Below the pieces are notes generated by a model. It was not told the origin of the DNA, did no database searches, and worked only from the letters and a program-made list of their open reading frames with translations. Source: Marinobacterium iners (lineage in GTDB: Bacteria; Pseudomonadota; Gammaproteobacteria; Pseudomonadales; Balneatricaceae). From it: a stretch of DNA of 64,000 nt. The stretch spans positions 124,001-188,000 of the forward strand of contig NZ_CP022297.1 in assembly GCF_017310015.1 (NCBI RefSeq), read 5' to 3'. Shown here piece by piece: positions 1 through 8,046 of this stretch. The translations under genes were made by a program, and so were the position numbers. The first letter of the stretch is position 1. Every line of letters starts with the position of its first letter.

Positions 1-285
1 GTGCATCGTCACAGCTATGACAAGATGCAGACCGTTGCCACCTTTGCCGCGGCGATGACTGGTCAGCACCTGCTCAAGGGTGTGGTGTTCTCCTTTATTG
101 GCTTTTCCTTTATCGACTGGTTGCCACTGATCGGCCTGATGATTCTCAGTGGTATGCTGGGCACCTGGATCGGGCTTAACCTGCTGCAGAAAGTCAGCTC
201 GGTCTGGTTCAACCGCCTGTTCCGCATCATCGTCACTGTGTTGGCATTGCGTCTGCTGTGGCAGGCACTGCAACCCCTTATCTAA
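1..285 (+). CDS. TauE/SafE (TSUP) family membrane permease, C-terminal part only
   Basis: The reading frame is already open at the first base, so this is the last 94 residues of a longer protein; the GTG at base 1 is probably an internal valine codon. Two hydrophobic stretches (about residues 25-55 and 70-90) with small-residue motifs such as SGMLGTWIG, followed by a short tail ending LWQALQPLI, resemble the C-terminus of TauE/SafE anion exporters of the inner membrane. Substrate cannot be told. It lies 63 bp upstream of an M20 hydrolase on the same strand. The family call rests on general pattern only. Confidence 0.6.
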   Translation: MHRHSYDKMQTVATFAAAMTGQHLLKGVVFSFIGFSFIDWLPLIGLMILSGMLGTWIGLNLLQKVSSVWFNRLFRIIVTVLALRLLWQALQPLI

Positions 286-348
286 ACGAACTGGCATCCC
301 CTTTCGGCCTGACCGATACTGAAACCGTGCAACGGAATCGGAGGTCGT

Positions 349-1569
349 GTGCGGCAATCCTATTACCACTGGTTACCCGATCAGCAGGCGCTGATGCTGG
401 AGCAGACAATTGCGCTGGCCGAAATCAATTCGGGTACGTTCAATGTCACGGGCGTTAATGCCGTCGCTGACAGGCTCGCTGAGCTGGCCGCTGGGTTGAA
501 TGCCGTGGTGCAGCGGATCGATCTGCCGCATTACCGTCAGCTCACGGACAAGGCCGAATGGCAGGAGCAACCACTGGGACAGGCGCTGCAGCTGCAAAAA
601 CATCCAGATGCGCCGCTGCAGCTGTTGTTGATGGGACATCTGGATACGGTCTACGGCGTTGACCATCCCTTCCAGAAGATACGCTGGCTTGATGCAGAGC
701 GCCTCAACGGCCCCGGGGTAACCGATATGAAAGGTGGCCTGGTGGTAGCACTGCATGCTCTGACGGCGCTGGAAGCCTCGCCGCTGGCGGGCAAAATCGG
801 CTGGCGATGGCTGCTTAACCCGGATGAAGAGATCGGCTCGCCCTGCTCTGCTGAACTGATTGCGAGCTGTGCGGCAGAGGCTGACCTGGGGCTGGTGTTT
901 GAACCGGCATTGGCCGATGGTTCTCTCGCTGGCGCGCGCAAGGGCAGTGGCAATTTCAGTGTGCGTGTAACGGGACGTGCTGCCCACGCGGGGCGCGAAC
1001 ATCACCTGGGTCGTAACGCGATCCGGGCGTTGTGCGATTTCATCAGTGCGCTGGATAACCTTAACGGTCAGCGAAAAGGGGTGACCATCAACCCCGGCTA
1101 TATTCATGGAGGTGGTGCGGTCAACGTGGTGCCCGATCGGGCGATGGCGCGTTTCAATATACGTATTGAACAGGCTGAAGATGAGCTCTGGTGCCTGCAG
1201 CATCTTGAGCAGTTACAACAGCGAATCCTCCGGCAGGAGGGTATTCAAATTGAGCAGGACGGTGGTTTTGGGCGCAAGCCCAAACCGTTTGGGCCGCACC
1301 TGCGTTTGTTTGAACGCCTGCGCCAGATAGGCCAGGGGTTGGGCACCAAGCTGAACTGGCTGCCCAGTGGAGGCTGCTGCGATGGCAATAATCTGGCCGC
1401 TGCAGGAGTGGCTAACATTGATACGCTGGGAGTGTGTGGTGGCTCAATTCATTCCAGCGATGAATTTCTGCTGGTTGGCAGTCTTTCAGAGCGCGCCCGA
1501 CTGACAGCCGCGCTGTTGTTCGAACTGGCCCAGGATGACCCGGCGCAGTGGCGCCGTAAACGGAGGTAA
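349..1569 (+). CDS. M20-family zinc hydrolase (carboxypeptidase/deacylase) in the arginine catabolic cluster
   Basis: 406 residues from a GTG start preceded by GGAGG at 4-nt spacing. The full M20 di-zinc site is visible: H97-x-D99 (GHLDTVYG), bridging D126 (TDMKGG), catalytic E160 with E161 (PDEEIGS), and a late H368 (GGSIHSS). The family includes glutamate carboxypeptidase, acetylornithine deacetylase and succinyl-diaminopimelate desuccinylase (DapE). The stop codon overlaps the Shine-Dalgarno of astD two bases downstream, so it is translationally linked to succinylarginine catabolism. No AstE (M14 succinylglutamate desuccinylase) is visible here. I infer, without proof, that this enzyme may act on N-succinylglutamate or a related N-acyl amino acid. 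Confidence 0.85.
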   Translation: MRQSYYHWLPDQQALMLEQTIALAEINSGTFNVTGVNAVADRLAELAAGLNAVVQRIDLPHYRQLTDKAEWQEQPLGQALQLQKHPDAPLQLLLMGHLDTVYGVDHPFQKIRWLDAERLNGPGVTDMKGGLVVALHALTALEASPLAGKIGWRWLLNPDEEIGSPCSAELIASCAAEADLGLVFEPALADGSLAGARKGSGNFSVRVTGRAAHAGREHHLGRNAIRALCDFISALDNLNGQRKGVTINPGYIHGGGAVNVVPDRAMARFNIRIEQAEDELWCLQHLEQLQQRILRQEGIQIEQDGGFGRKPKPFGPHLRLFERLRQIGQGLGTKLNWLPSGGCCDGNNLAAAGVANIDTLGVCGGSIHSSDEFLLVGSLSERARLTAALLFELAQDDPAQWRRKRR

Positions 1570-1571
1570 GC

Positions 1572-3050
1572 ATGCTGGATCTGCTGATCAACGGCATCTG
1601 GGTGACCGGTGAAGGTACGCCACTGGTTTCCATCAATCCAGTGAATGGCGAGCGGCTCTGGAGTGGCCAAAGTGCCAGTCTGGAACAGGTTGACCGGGCG
1701 TTGTCTGCTGCGAGGCGGGCGGCGTCGGACTGGGGTGGGCTGGGGTTTGATCTGCGTCGACAGCTGGTCGAACGTTATACAGACCTGCTGCAGCAGGAAG
1801 CCGAACCAATGGCGATTTGTATCGCGGAAGAAACCGGCAAGCCGTTGTGGGAGGCACGTACCGAAGTCACCAGCATGATCGGCAAAACCGCTCTGTCAAT
1901 CCGGGCATATTCAGAACGCACCGGTTGCCATATCAGCGAACAGAATGGTATTCGCACAGCCGTGCGTCATAAGCCACATGGCGTGCTGGCGGTGTTTGGA
2001 CCCTACAACTTTCCCGGTCACCTGCCCAATGGTCATATCGTACCGGCCCTGCTGGCGGGCAATACACTGCTGTTTAAGCCCAGTGAACAGACCCCACTGG
2101 TGAGCCGTCACATGGTTCAACTGTGGCAACGAGCCGGATTGCCGCACGGCGTGCTCAACCTGTTACAGGGCGGCGCGGAAGTCGGGCAGGCGTTGGCGGC
2201 CAGTGAGCAGCTTGACGGTATCTGTTTTACCGGCAGTTCGGCCACGGGAGAGCGCTTGCAGCAGCAGTTTGGCAACCGCCCCGGCAAACTGCTGGCGCTG
2301 GAGATGGGAGGGAATAATCCGCTCGTAGTGCGGTCTGTGGATAATATTGAGGCAGCGCTGTTCTGTGTTATCCAGTCAGCCTTTTTAAGCAGTGGGCAGC
2401 GTTGCAGTTGTGCGCGCCGTCTGCTGATACCTGTGGGTAATTGGGGCGATGAGTTTATCAACAGGTTGGTTGAAGCGGTGGGCAGGCTGACAGTGGATGC
2501 CCCCTTTGCTGATCCACAGCCGTTCATGGGCAGCCTGATTTCGCCTGAAGCTGTGGATAACCTGCTGGCTGCACAGCTGCGGCTGCAGTCGATGGGGGCT
2601 GAAGTGGTGTTGGCGATGCAATCCGTGCGTGAAGGCAGTGCTTTGCTGACGCCGGGATTGATTGATGTGACCGAACTGGGTGCGCGGGCGCCTGATGAGG
2701 AGTACTTTGGTCCTCTGCTGCAACTGATTCGCTACCAGGATTTTGATCAGGCCATTACCCTGGCCAATCGTACCCGATATGGCCTCAGTGCCGGGCTGAT
2801 CAGTGACAATGAGGCAGAGTTTGAGCACTTTCACCGCCATATTCGCGCCGGTGTGGTGAACTGGAACAGGCCTTTGACCGGGGCGTCCGGTGCACTGCCT
2901 TTTGGCGGCATCGGTGCCAGCGGTAACCACCGCCCCGGTGCCTGGTATGCGGCGGATTACTGTGCCTACCCCGTGGCTGGGTTGGAAAGTGCACGGCTTG
3001 AGCTGCCACAGAGCCTGCCACCGGGCATGGTATTGGGAGCGAAGGGATGA
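1572..3050 (+). CDS. astD: N-succinylglutamate 5-semialdehyde dehydrogenase
   Basis: 492 residues, the usual AstD length. It oxidises N-succinylglutamate semialdehyde to N-succinylglutamate with NAD in the arginine succinyltransferase (AST) pathway. Aldehyde-dehydrogenase landmarks are present: the FGPYNFPGHLPNGH segment near residue 140, the FTGSSATG cofactor-binding turn, general base E244 (LALEMGGNNP) and nucleophile C278 (SSGQRCSCARR). The PFGGIGASGNHRP sequence near the C-terminus is typical of AstD. GGAGG lies 5 nt before the ATG, overlapping the end of the M20 hydrolase gene. The stop overlaps the astB start (ATGA), indicating one operon. Confidence 0.96.
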   Translation: MLDLLINGIWVTGEGTPLVSINPVNGERLWSGQSASLEQVDRALSAARRAASDWGGLGFDLRRQLVERYTDLLQQEAEPMAICIAEETGKPLWEARTEVTSMIGKTALSIRAYSERTGCHISEQNGIRTAVRHKPHGVLAVFGPYNFPGHLPNGHIVPALLAGNTLLFKPSEQTPLVSRHMVQLWQRAGLPHGVLNLLQGGAEVGQALAASEQLDGICFTGSSATGERLQQQFGNRPGKLLALEMGGNNPLVVRSVDNIEAALFCVIQSAFLSSGQRCSCARRLLIPVGNWGDEFINRLVEAVGRLTVDAPFADPQPFMGSLISPEAVDNLLAAQLRLQSMGAEVVLAMQSVREGSALLTPGLIDVTELGARAPDEEYFGPLLQLIRYQDFDQAITLANRTRYGLSAGLISDNEAEFEHFHRHIRAGVVNWNRPLTGASGALPFGGIGASGNHRPGAWYAADYCAYPVAGLESARLELPQSLPPGMVLGAKG

Positions 3051-4372
3051 AGGCGGTAGAGGTCAATTTTGATGGTCTTGTAGGGCCTACCCACAACTAC
3101 AGCGGATTGGCGCCGGGCAACCTGGCTTCGGTCCGTAATCGTGACCAGATCTCGAATCCAAGGGCAGCGGCCTTGCAGGGGCTGGCCAAGATGAAACGAC
3201 TGCATGATTTGGGGCTGACGCAGGGGGTGCTGCCGCCGCAACCCAGGCCGGAGCCTGAATTGCTGCGTCGGCTGGGCTTTGCCGGCTCGGATTCTCAGGT
3301 GTTGTCTCGCGCTGCAGTCGAGGCTCCTTGGCTACTTTCAGCTGCCTGTTCCGCCTCTTCCATGTGGACAGCAAACGCGGCGACCGTGTCACCGGCGGCT
3401 GATACAGCGGACGGGCGTGTGCACTTTACACCAGCCAATCTGGTCTCTCAGCTTCATCGCAGCATGGAAAGCGCGATGACAGGAGAAATTCTGCAGCGGG
3501 TTTTCCACAACGAGCAGTTTTTTTGTGTCCACAACGCGCTGCCGGCCAGCTCGGCACTCGGTGACGAAGGTGGTGCCAATCACAATCGGTTATGCACAGG
3601 TTATTCTGATCCGGGTGTTGCTCTGTTTGTTTATGGCCGCAGCCGGCAGCAGTCAGGACCGCACCGCTTCCCTGCGCGTCAAACCCTTGAAGCCAGTGAG
3701 GCGGTGGCACGTCAGCATGGGCTGAATCCGGCACGGGTTATTTATGCACAACAGCAACCTGACGCCATCGATGCCGGTGTTTTCCACAATGATGTTATTG
3801 CAGTCGCCAATCGTAACCTGCTGTTCTGTCATGAAGGCGCTTTTGTAGATCAGACACAGGTGATTGGTCGCTTGAGCCATGCACTCGATGGCAAGCTGAA
3901 TCTGATTCAGGTGAGTGAGCAGGAAGTGGCGCTGCAGGCAGCAGTGCAGAGCTATCTGTTCAACAGCCAGCTGTTGACCCTTTCAGGGGGCCATACTTTG
4001 CTGCTGGTACCACTGGAATGTCGCGAAAACGAACAGGTCTGGCATTACCTGCAAACATTGCTGAAAGCACGCAAAGGGATCGACGCAGTGGAAGTGATAG
4101 ATCTGCGCCAGAGCATGCGCAATGGTGGCGGTCCGGCCTGCCTGCGGCTAAGGGTGGTGCTGGAGTCTGAAGCTCTGGAAGCCTGCCATCAGGGAGTTCT
4201 GTTCAGCGATCAACTGTATGCGCAGCTGATCGACTGGGTTGAGCGCCATTACCGTGATCGGCTGGTACCCTCCGAGCTGGCCGACCCGGCACTGCTGGAT
4301 GAGTCGCGCGCCGCTCTGGATGAGCTGACGCGCATTCTGCAGTTGGATAGTCTCTACCCGTTCCAGCATTGA
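3047..4372 (+). CDS. astB: N-succinylarginine dihydrolase
   Basis: 441 residues. It hydrolyses N2-succinylarginine to succinylornithine, CO2 and ammonia. The N-terminus (VNFDGLVGPTHNYSGLAPGN) is diagnostic of AstB. The catalytic cysteine is C365 in GGPACLRLRVVL, the same number as in the E. coli enzyme, and the guanidine-binding HNALPASSALGDEGG stretch is intact. The ATG overlaps the astD stop by 4 bases. AstA, AstC and AstE are not encoded downstream: the next gene, uvrD, converges with a 4-bp gap. The rest of the pathway must lie elsewhere or upstream. Confidence 0.97.
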   Translation: MKAVEVNFDGLVGPTHNYSGLAPGNLASVRNRDQISNPRAAALQGLAKMKRLHDLGLTQGVLPPQPRPEPELLRRLGFAGSDSQVLSRAAVEAPWLLSAACSASSMWTANAATVSPAADTADGRVHFTPANLVSQLHRSMESAMTGEILQRVFHNEQFFCVHNALPASSALGDEGGANHNRLCTGYSDPGVALFVYGRSRQQSGPHRFPARQTLEASEAVARQHGLNPARVIYAQQQPDAIDAGVFHNDVIAVANRNLLFCHEGAFVDQTQVIGRLSHALDGKLNLIQVSEQEVALQAAVQSYLFNSQLLTLSGGHTLLLVPLECRENEQVWHYLQTLLKARKGIDAVEVIDLRQSMRNGGGPACLRLRVVLESEALEACHQGVLFSDQLYAQLIDWVERHYRDRLVPSELADPALLDESRAALDELTRILQLDSLYPFQH

Positions 4373-4376
4373 CGTT

Positions 4377-6587
4377 TTACAAGGGTTGCAGGTTGGCAAA
4401 ACCCACCACCAGCCACTTGCTGCCGGCTTCTTCGAAGTTGACCTGTACCCGTGCCTTGGGGCCACTGCCCTCGAAGTTGGTCACCATGCCTGCGCCGAAT
4501 TTGGCGTGCATTACTGCTTGCCCCAAGCGCAGATCGGTACTGGGGATCTCGGCGCTGGACAGCGAGCTGCCACCCCCGAACAGGCTGCTCTCTGAATCGT
4601 ACCCGCTGCTGTAGGGACGGCGTACTGTGGCGTTAAGGCGTACCTCTTCGATATGCTCTGCCGGTATCTCGTTGATGAAGCGCGATACGCGGTTAAAGGT
4701 CTCCTTGCCGTGCAGGCGGCGTGACTCGGCGTAGGTCATGTACAGCTTCTGCATGGCGCGGGTGATGCCCACGTAGCAGAGGCGGCGTTCCTCCTCCAGC
4801 CTGCCCGGTTCTTCCGCCGACATGCTGTGCGGGAACAGACCCTCCTCCATGCCCGCCAGGAACACCAGCGGGAACTCCAGCCCCTTGGCGGAGTGCAGCG
4901 TCATCAGCTGTACACTGTCGGTGTGCACATCGGCCTGGGCTTCACCGGCATCCAGTGCCGCCTGGTCCAAGAATGCCGCCAGCGGTGAATTGAAGCCCTC
5001 TTCGTTGTCTTCCTGCCACTGGCCGGCAAACTGGCGGGCGGCGTTGACCAGCTCCTCAAGGTTCTCGATACGAGACTGGCCCTTCTCGCCCTTCTCTTTT
5101 TCGTGGTGCTCAATCAGGCCGGAATGCTGCACCACATGCTCGGTCTGTTCGTGCAACTCGGTACCACGGGTATTGGCGTCCAGCTGATTGATCAGGTCGA
5201 CAAAGGCCTGCAGCGCATTGTTGGCGCGGGCGGGCAGGGTTTTCAGTTCGGTGATTTCATTGGCGGCCCGCCACATGGAAACGTTCTCGTCTCGGGCGTG
5301 TTCGCGAATCGCCTCGATGGTGCGGGTACCGATACCGCGGGTGGGAACATTGATCACTCGCTCCATGGCGGTATCGTCATCGCGGTTGGCCAGCAGACGC
5401 AGATAAGCCAGTGCGTTCTTGATCTCCAGCCGGTCATAGAAGCGTTGGCCACCGTAGATTCGATAGGGCATGCCCGCTCGGATCAGCATCTCCTCCAGCA
5501 CCCGCGACTGGGCGTTGGAGCGGTATAGAATGGCCGATTCATCTCGGCGATTACCCTCTTCTACCCACTTCTGGATCTGGTCAACGATGAAGCGTGCCTC
5601 GTCCTGCTCGTTGAATGCGCTGTAGAGCGATATCGGCTCACCATCGCCAAGCTCGGTCCACAGCTCTTTGCCCAGGCGGCCGAAGTTGTTCTGGATCACG
5701 GCGTTGGCGGCGCCGAGAATGGTGCCGGTGGAGCGGTAGTTCTGCTCCAGACGGATGGTTTCGGTACCCGGGAAGTGCTGTTCAAGATGCTGGATGTTCT
5801 CGATGCGAGCACCGCGCCAGCCGTAGATCGACTGGTCATCATCGCCCACCGCCATCAGTTTGTTCTCGCCCTCACACAGCAGGCGCAGCCAGGCATACTG
5901 AATGGCGTTGGTATCCTGAAACTCGTCCACCAGCACATAGCGGAAACGTTCGCGGTAGTGCTTGAGCAGCTGGGGCGCGCGGTCGCGCAGCAGTTCCAGT
6001 GCCCGCAGCAACAATTCGCCAAAATCGATCATGCCGCCTCGTTCACAGGCCTCTTCGTAGGCTTCATAGACCCGAATCATCATCGCCTGGAACGGATCGC
6101 CCGTCCGCTCGATATGGGCGCTGCGCAGGCCTTCGTCTTTCTGGCCATTGATGAACCACTGAAACTGACGTGCCGGCCAGCGGCTGTCGTCCAGGTTCAT
6201 TTCCTTGCACAAGCGCTTGACCAGGCGCAGCTGGTCGTCGCTGTCCATGATCTGGAAGTTGTCGCGCAGTCCGGCATCGCGCCAGTGGGCACGCAGCAGG
6301 CGATGTGCCAGACCGTGGAAGGTGCCCACCCACATGCCGTGGGTGTTGATCCCCAGCAGGTGCTCGATTCGCCCGCGCATCTCCCGTGCCGCCTTGTTGG
6401 TAAAGGTCACCGCCATGATTGAATAGGGTGACAGGCCTTCGGTTTCGATCAGCCAGGCGATGCGGTGCACCAGTACCCGCGTTTTGCCGGAACCGGCACC
6501 TGCCAGAACCAGCAGGTTGTTCAGATCAGCGGTAACCGCCTGCCGCTGGGCGTCGTTGAGCGAGTCGATGATGTGTGTAACGTCCAT
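4377..6587 (-). CDS. uvrD: DNA helicase II (UvrD)
   Basis: 736 residues from the ATG at 6587 (MDVTHIIDSLNDAQRQAV); an in-frame extension to 6668 is less likely because homologues start here. Superfamily 1A 3'-5' helicase acting in nucleotide excision and mismatch repair. Walker A is AGAGSGKT (about residues 29-36), Walker B is LVDEFQDT, motif III is GDDDQSIYGWRG, motif IV carries EQNYRS and motif V/VI LTSAKGLEFP-like and YVGITRAM segments. The C-terminal Tudor-like piece (AKFGAGMVTNFEGSG) that contacts RNA polymerase or Mfd is present. A possible -10 (TATACT) lies in the 100-bp gap behind homoserine kinase. Confidence 0.97.
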   Translation of the reverse strand: MDVTHIIDSLNDAQRQAVTADLNNLLVLAGAGSGKTRVLVHRIAWLIETEGLSPYSIMAVTFTNKAAREMRGRIEHLLGINTHGMWVGTFHGLAHRLLRAHWRDAGLRDNFQIMDSDDQLRLVKRLCKEMNLDDSRWPARQFQWFINGQKDEGLRSAHIERTGDPFQAMMIRVYEAYEEACERGGMIDFGELLLRALELLRDRAPQLLKHYRERFRYVLVDEFQDTNAIQYAWLRLLCEGENKLMAVGDDDQSIYGWRGARIENIQHLEQHFPGTETIRLEQNYRSTGTILGAANAVIQNNFGRLGKELWTELGDGEPISLYSAFNEQDEARFIVDQIQKWVEEGNRRDESAILYRSNAQSRVLEEMLIRAGMPYRIYGGQRFYDRLEIKNALAYLRLLANRDDDTAMERVINVPTRGIGTRTIEAIREHARDENVSMWRAANEITELKTLPARANNALQAFVDLINQLDANTRGTELHEQTEHVVQHSGLIEHHEKEKGEKGQSRIENLEELVNAARQFAGQWQEDNEEGFNSPLAAFLDQAALDAGEAQADVHTDSVQLMTLHSAKGLEFPLVFLAGMEEGLFPHSMSAEEPGRLEEERRLCYVGITRAMQKLYMTYAESRRLHGKETFNRVSRFINEIPAEHIEEVRLNATVRRPYSSGYDSESSLFGGGSSLSSAEIPSTDLRLGQAVMHAKFGAGMVTNFEGSGPKARVQVNFEEAGSKWLVVGFANLQPL

Positions 6588-6690
6588 GGGCCCTGCCGAG
6601 TTGAAATCAGATGAATCGAGGTGGAAAGACTGCAGTATACCAGCCCGGACGACTTGGCCTGAAGCCAACAGCCGATCCGGGCCGCAACCG

Positions 6691-7662
6691 TCAGATTGAG
6701 GCGGGTGTTTCGATACGTGCCAGCAGGGTACGACGGAACTCGTCCGGATCTTTCAGTTTGGTGCTGATGCCGCTGCGTGAAGCTTGCTCAACTCCGAGCC
6801 AGGGTATTAGCCGCGACAGCCAGAAACGCATGGCAGCAGTGCGAACCAGCGTCGGCCAGGCGGCGACTTCTTCATCAGTAAACGGGCGTACACTGGCATA
6901 GGCTTTGAGCAGTGCCTGCTCCCGTACCGGATCAGCCTGCCCCTGTGCGTTGGTACACCAGTCGTTGGCGACAATGGCCAGATCAAACAGCAGGAAAGCG
7001 GTTGCCGCGTTGTAGATATCGAGGATCGCTTCCAGATGGCCATCACGGAACAGGGCGTTGTCATGGAACAGGTCGCCGTGGATGGTACCAAGCGGCAAGC
7101 CGAAGGGTTTTTCTCGCAACTGGTCAAACAGGGCTACTTCCTGCTGCAGCAGCTCGGCATCTTCCGGTTTAAGCAGATGGCGAATGGCCTGACTCTCGCG
7201 TCGCCACCAGAAAACGCCCCTTTGAGCCTGTCTGCGCAGGTAGAACTCTTCGCCGGCCAGGTGGAGCTGTGCCAGTGCTGTGCCGATCTCGGTACAGTGT
7301 GCCGTTGTCAGCTGTTCGCGACTGACATGATGTCCCTGGAAGCGGGGCTGGAAAAAGGCGGGTTTGGCGCACACCTGTTTCAGCGCAATACCGTTGCGAT
7401 CCTTGATCGCAAAGGGAACCGGTACCTGACGCGTATGCAGCCACTGGCCCAGCTCGACAAAGAATGGCATCTCGTCGAAAGCCAACTCTTCGAACAGTGT
7501 CAGAACGTACTGCTGTTCGTGGCCGTCAAGGTCCAGCGTAACGAAGAAGTTGCTGTTTTCGATGCCACCTTCGATCCCTTCGAAGCTGACCAGTCTACCC
7601 AGCGCATAGTCTTCCAGCAGGGCTTCAAGTTGAGCGCGGCTGATATCGGTATATACGGCCAA
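6691..7662 (-). CDS. thrB: Homoserine kinase, aminoglycoside-phosphotransferase fold
   Basis: 323 residues. It phosphorylates L-homoserine in threonine synthesis. This is the kinase-fold ThrB found in Pseudomonas, not the GHMP-type ThrB of E. coli. The N-terminus (GRLVSFEGIEGGIENSNFFV) is the nucleotide-binding lobe. The catalytic loop is GTIHGDLFHDNALF (H-G-D-x4-N) and the following ILDIYNAATAFLLFDLAIVANDW supplies the metal-binding Asp. It is 6 bp downstream of the DUF2782 gene, so the two are co-transcribed. In pseudomonads the pair also sits beside polA, supporting the assignment. Confidence 0.93.
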   Translation of the reverse strand: MAVYTDISRAQLEALLEDYALGRLVSFEGIEGGIENSNFFVTLDLDGHEQQYVLTLFEELAFDEMPFFVELGQWLHTRQVPVPFAIKDRNGIALKQVCAKPAFFQPRFQGHHVSREQLTTAHCTEIGTALAQLHLAGEEFYLRRQAQRGVFWWRRESQAIRHLLKPEDAELLQQEVALFDQLREKPFGLPLGTIHGDLFHDNALFRDGHLEAILDIYNAATAFLLFDLAIVANDWCTNAQGQADPVREQALLKAYASVRPFTDEEVAAWPTLVRTAAMRFWLSRLIPWLGVEQASRSGISTKLKDPDEFRRTLLARIETPASI

Positions 7663-7668
7663 TGTCGG

Positions 7669-7950
7669 TTACCAGCGGAAGATGACCCATTTCGGAATCA
7701 GCAGCTGCGATTCCTCTACACGAATGAATTTGGAGCCATCAGCCGGCACCAGATAGTAGGGCTTGCCAACCTTGGGCACGACCTTTATTTCGCGCAGCTG
7801 GCCGTTGACGGTGTACTCGTAATAGGTGCTTTCACCATCGTGGGTGATGGTTATCTCTGGCTCGGTCAGGGCCGGGTCATCCACTACTTCGGCTTGGGCC
7901 AGGGGCGTCAGTGCCAATACCGCCGCCAGCGTCAGTTTTTTCAGCATCAT
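7669..7950 (-). CDS. DUF2782 periplasmic protein
   Basis: 92-93 residues. Residues 1-20 are a clear signal peptide (MLKKLTLAAVLALTPLAQA) with an AxA cleavage site, followed by a small domain with tyrosine-rich strands (STYYEYTVNGQLREIKVVP) ending in PKWVIFRW, as in DUF2782 proteins. There are two adjacent ATG codons; GGAAG is better spaced for the second (7947). Function is unknown. It is the first gene of a two-gene unit with thrB and is divergent from polA. It is secreted while its operon partner is cytoplasmic, so the pairing need not mean a shared pathway. Confidence 0.85.
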   Translation of the reverse strand: MMLKKLTLAAVLALTPLAQAEVVDDPALTEPEITITHDGESTYYEYTVNGQLREIKVVPKVGKPYYLVPADGSKFIRVEESQLLIPKWVIFRW

Positions 7951-7960
7951 TGCTTCCCAA

Positions 7961-7990
7961 TTGGTTAGTCGGGGTCGAATTGTCTATGAT
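7961..7990 (+). promoter_or_regulatory. Probable sigma-70 promoter of polA
   Basis: TTGGTT and TATGAT separated by 18 bp, in the divergent gap between the DUF2782 gene and polA. Transcription would begin near 7997, giving a leader of about 50 nt before the ATG at 8047. The call is by pattern only. Confidence 0.45.
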
Positions 7991-8046
7991 TGTGGGCCTT
8001 GTCGCAGGCGCCGACAACCCCGAAACAGTTTTAAATGGATACTCCC

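Noticed and set aside
6630..6643. A CTG...CAG element at the uvrD promoter that looks like a LexA box
   Set aside because: The half-sites are separated by 8 bp, while LexA sites need CTG-N10-CAG, and the centre lacks the TATATATA character. SOS control of uvrD is not supported here.
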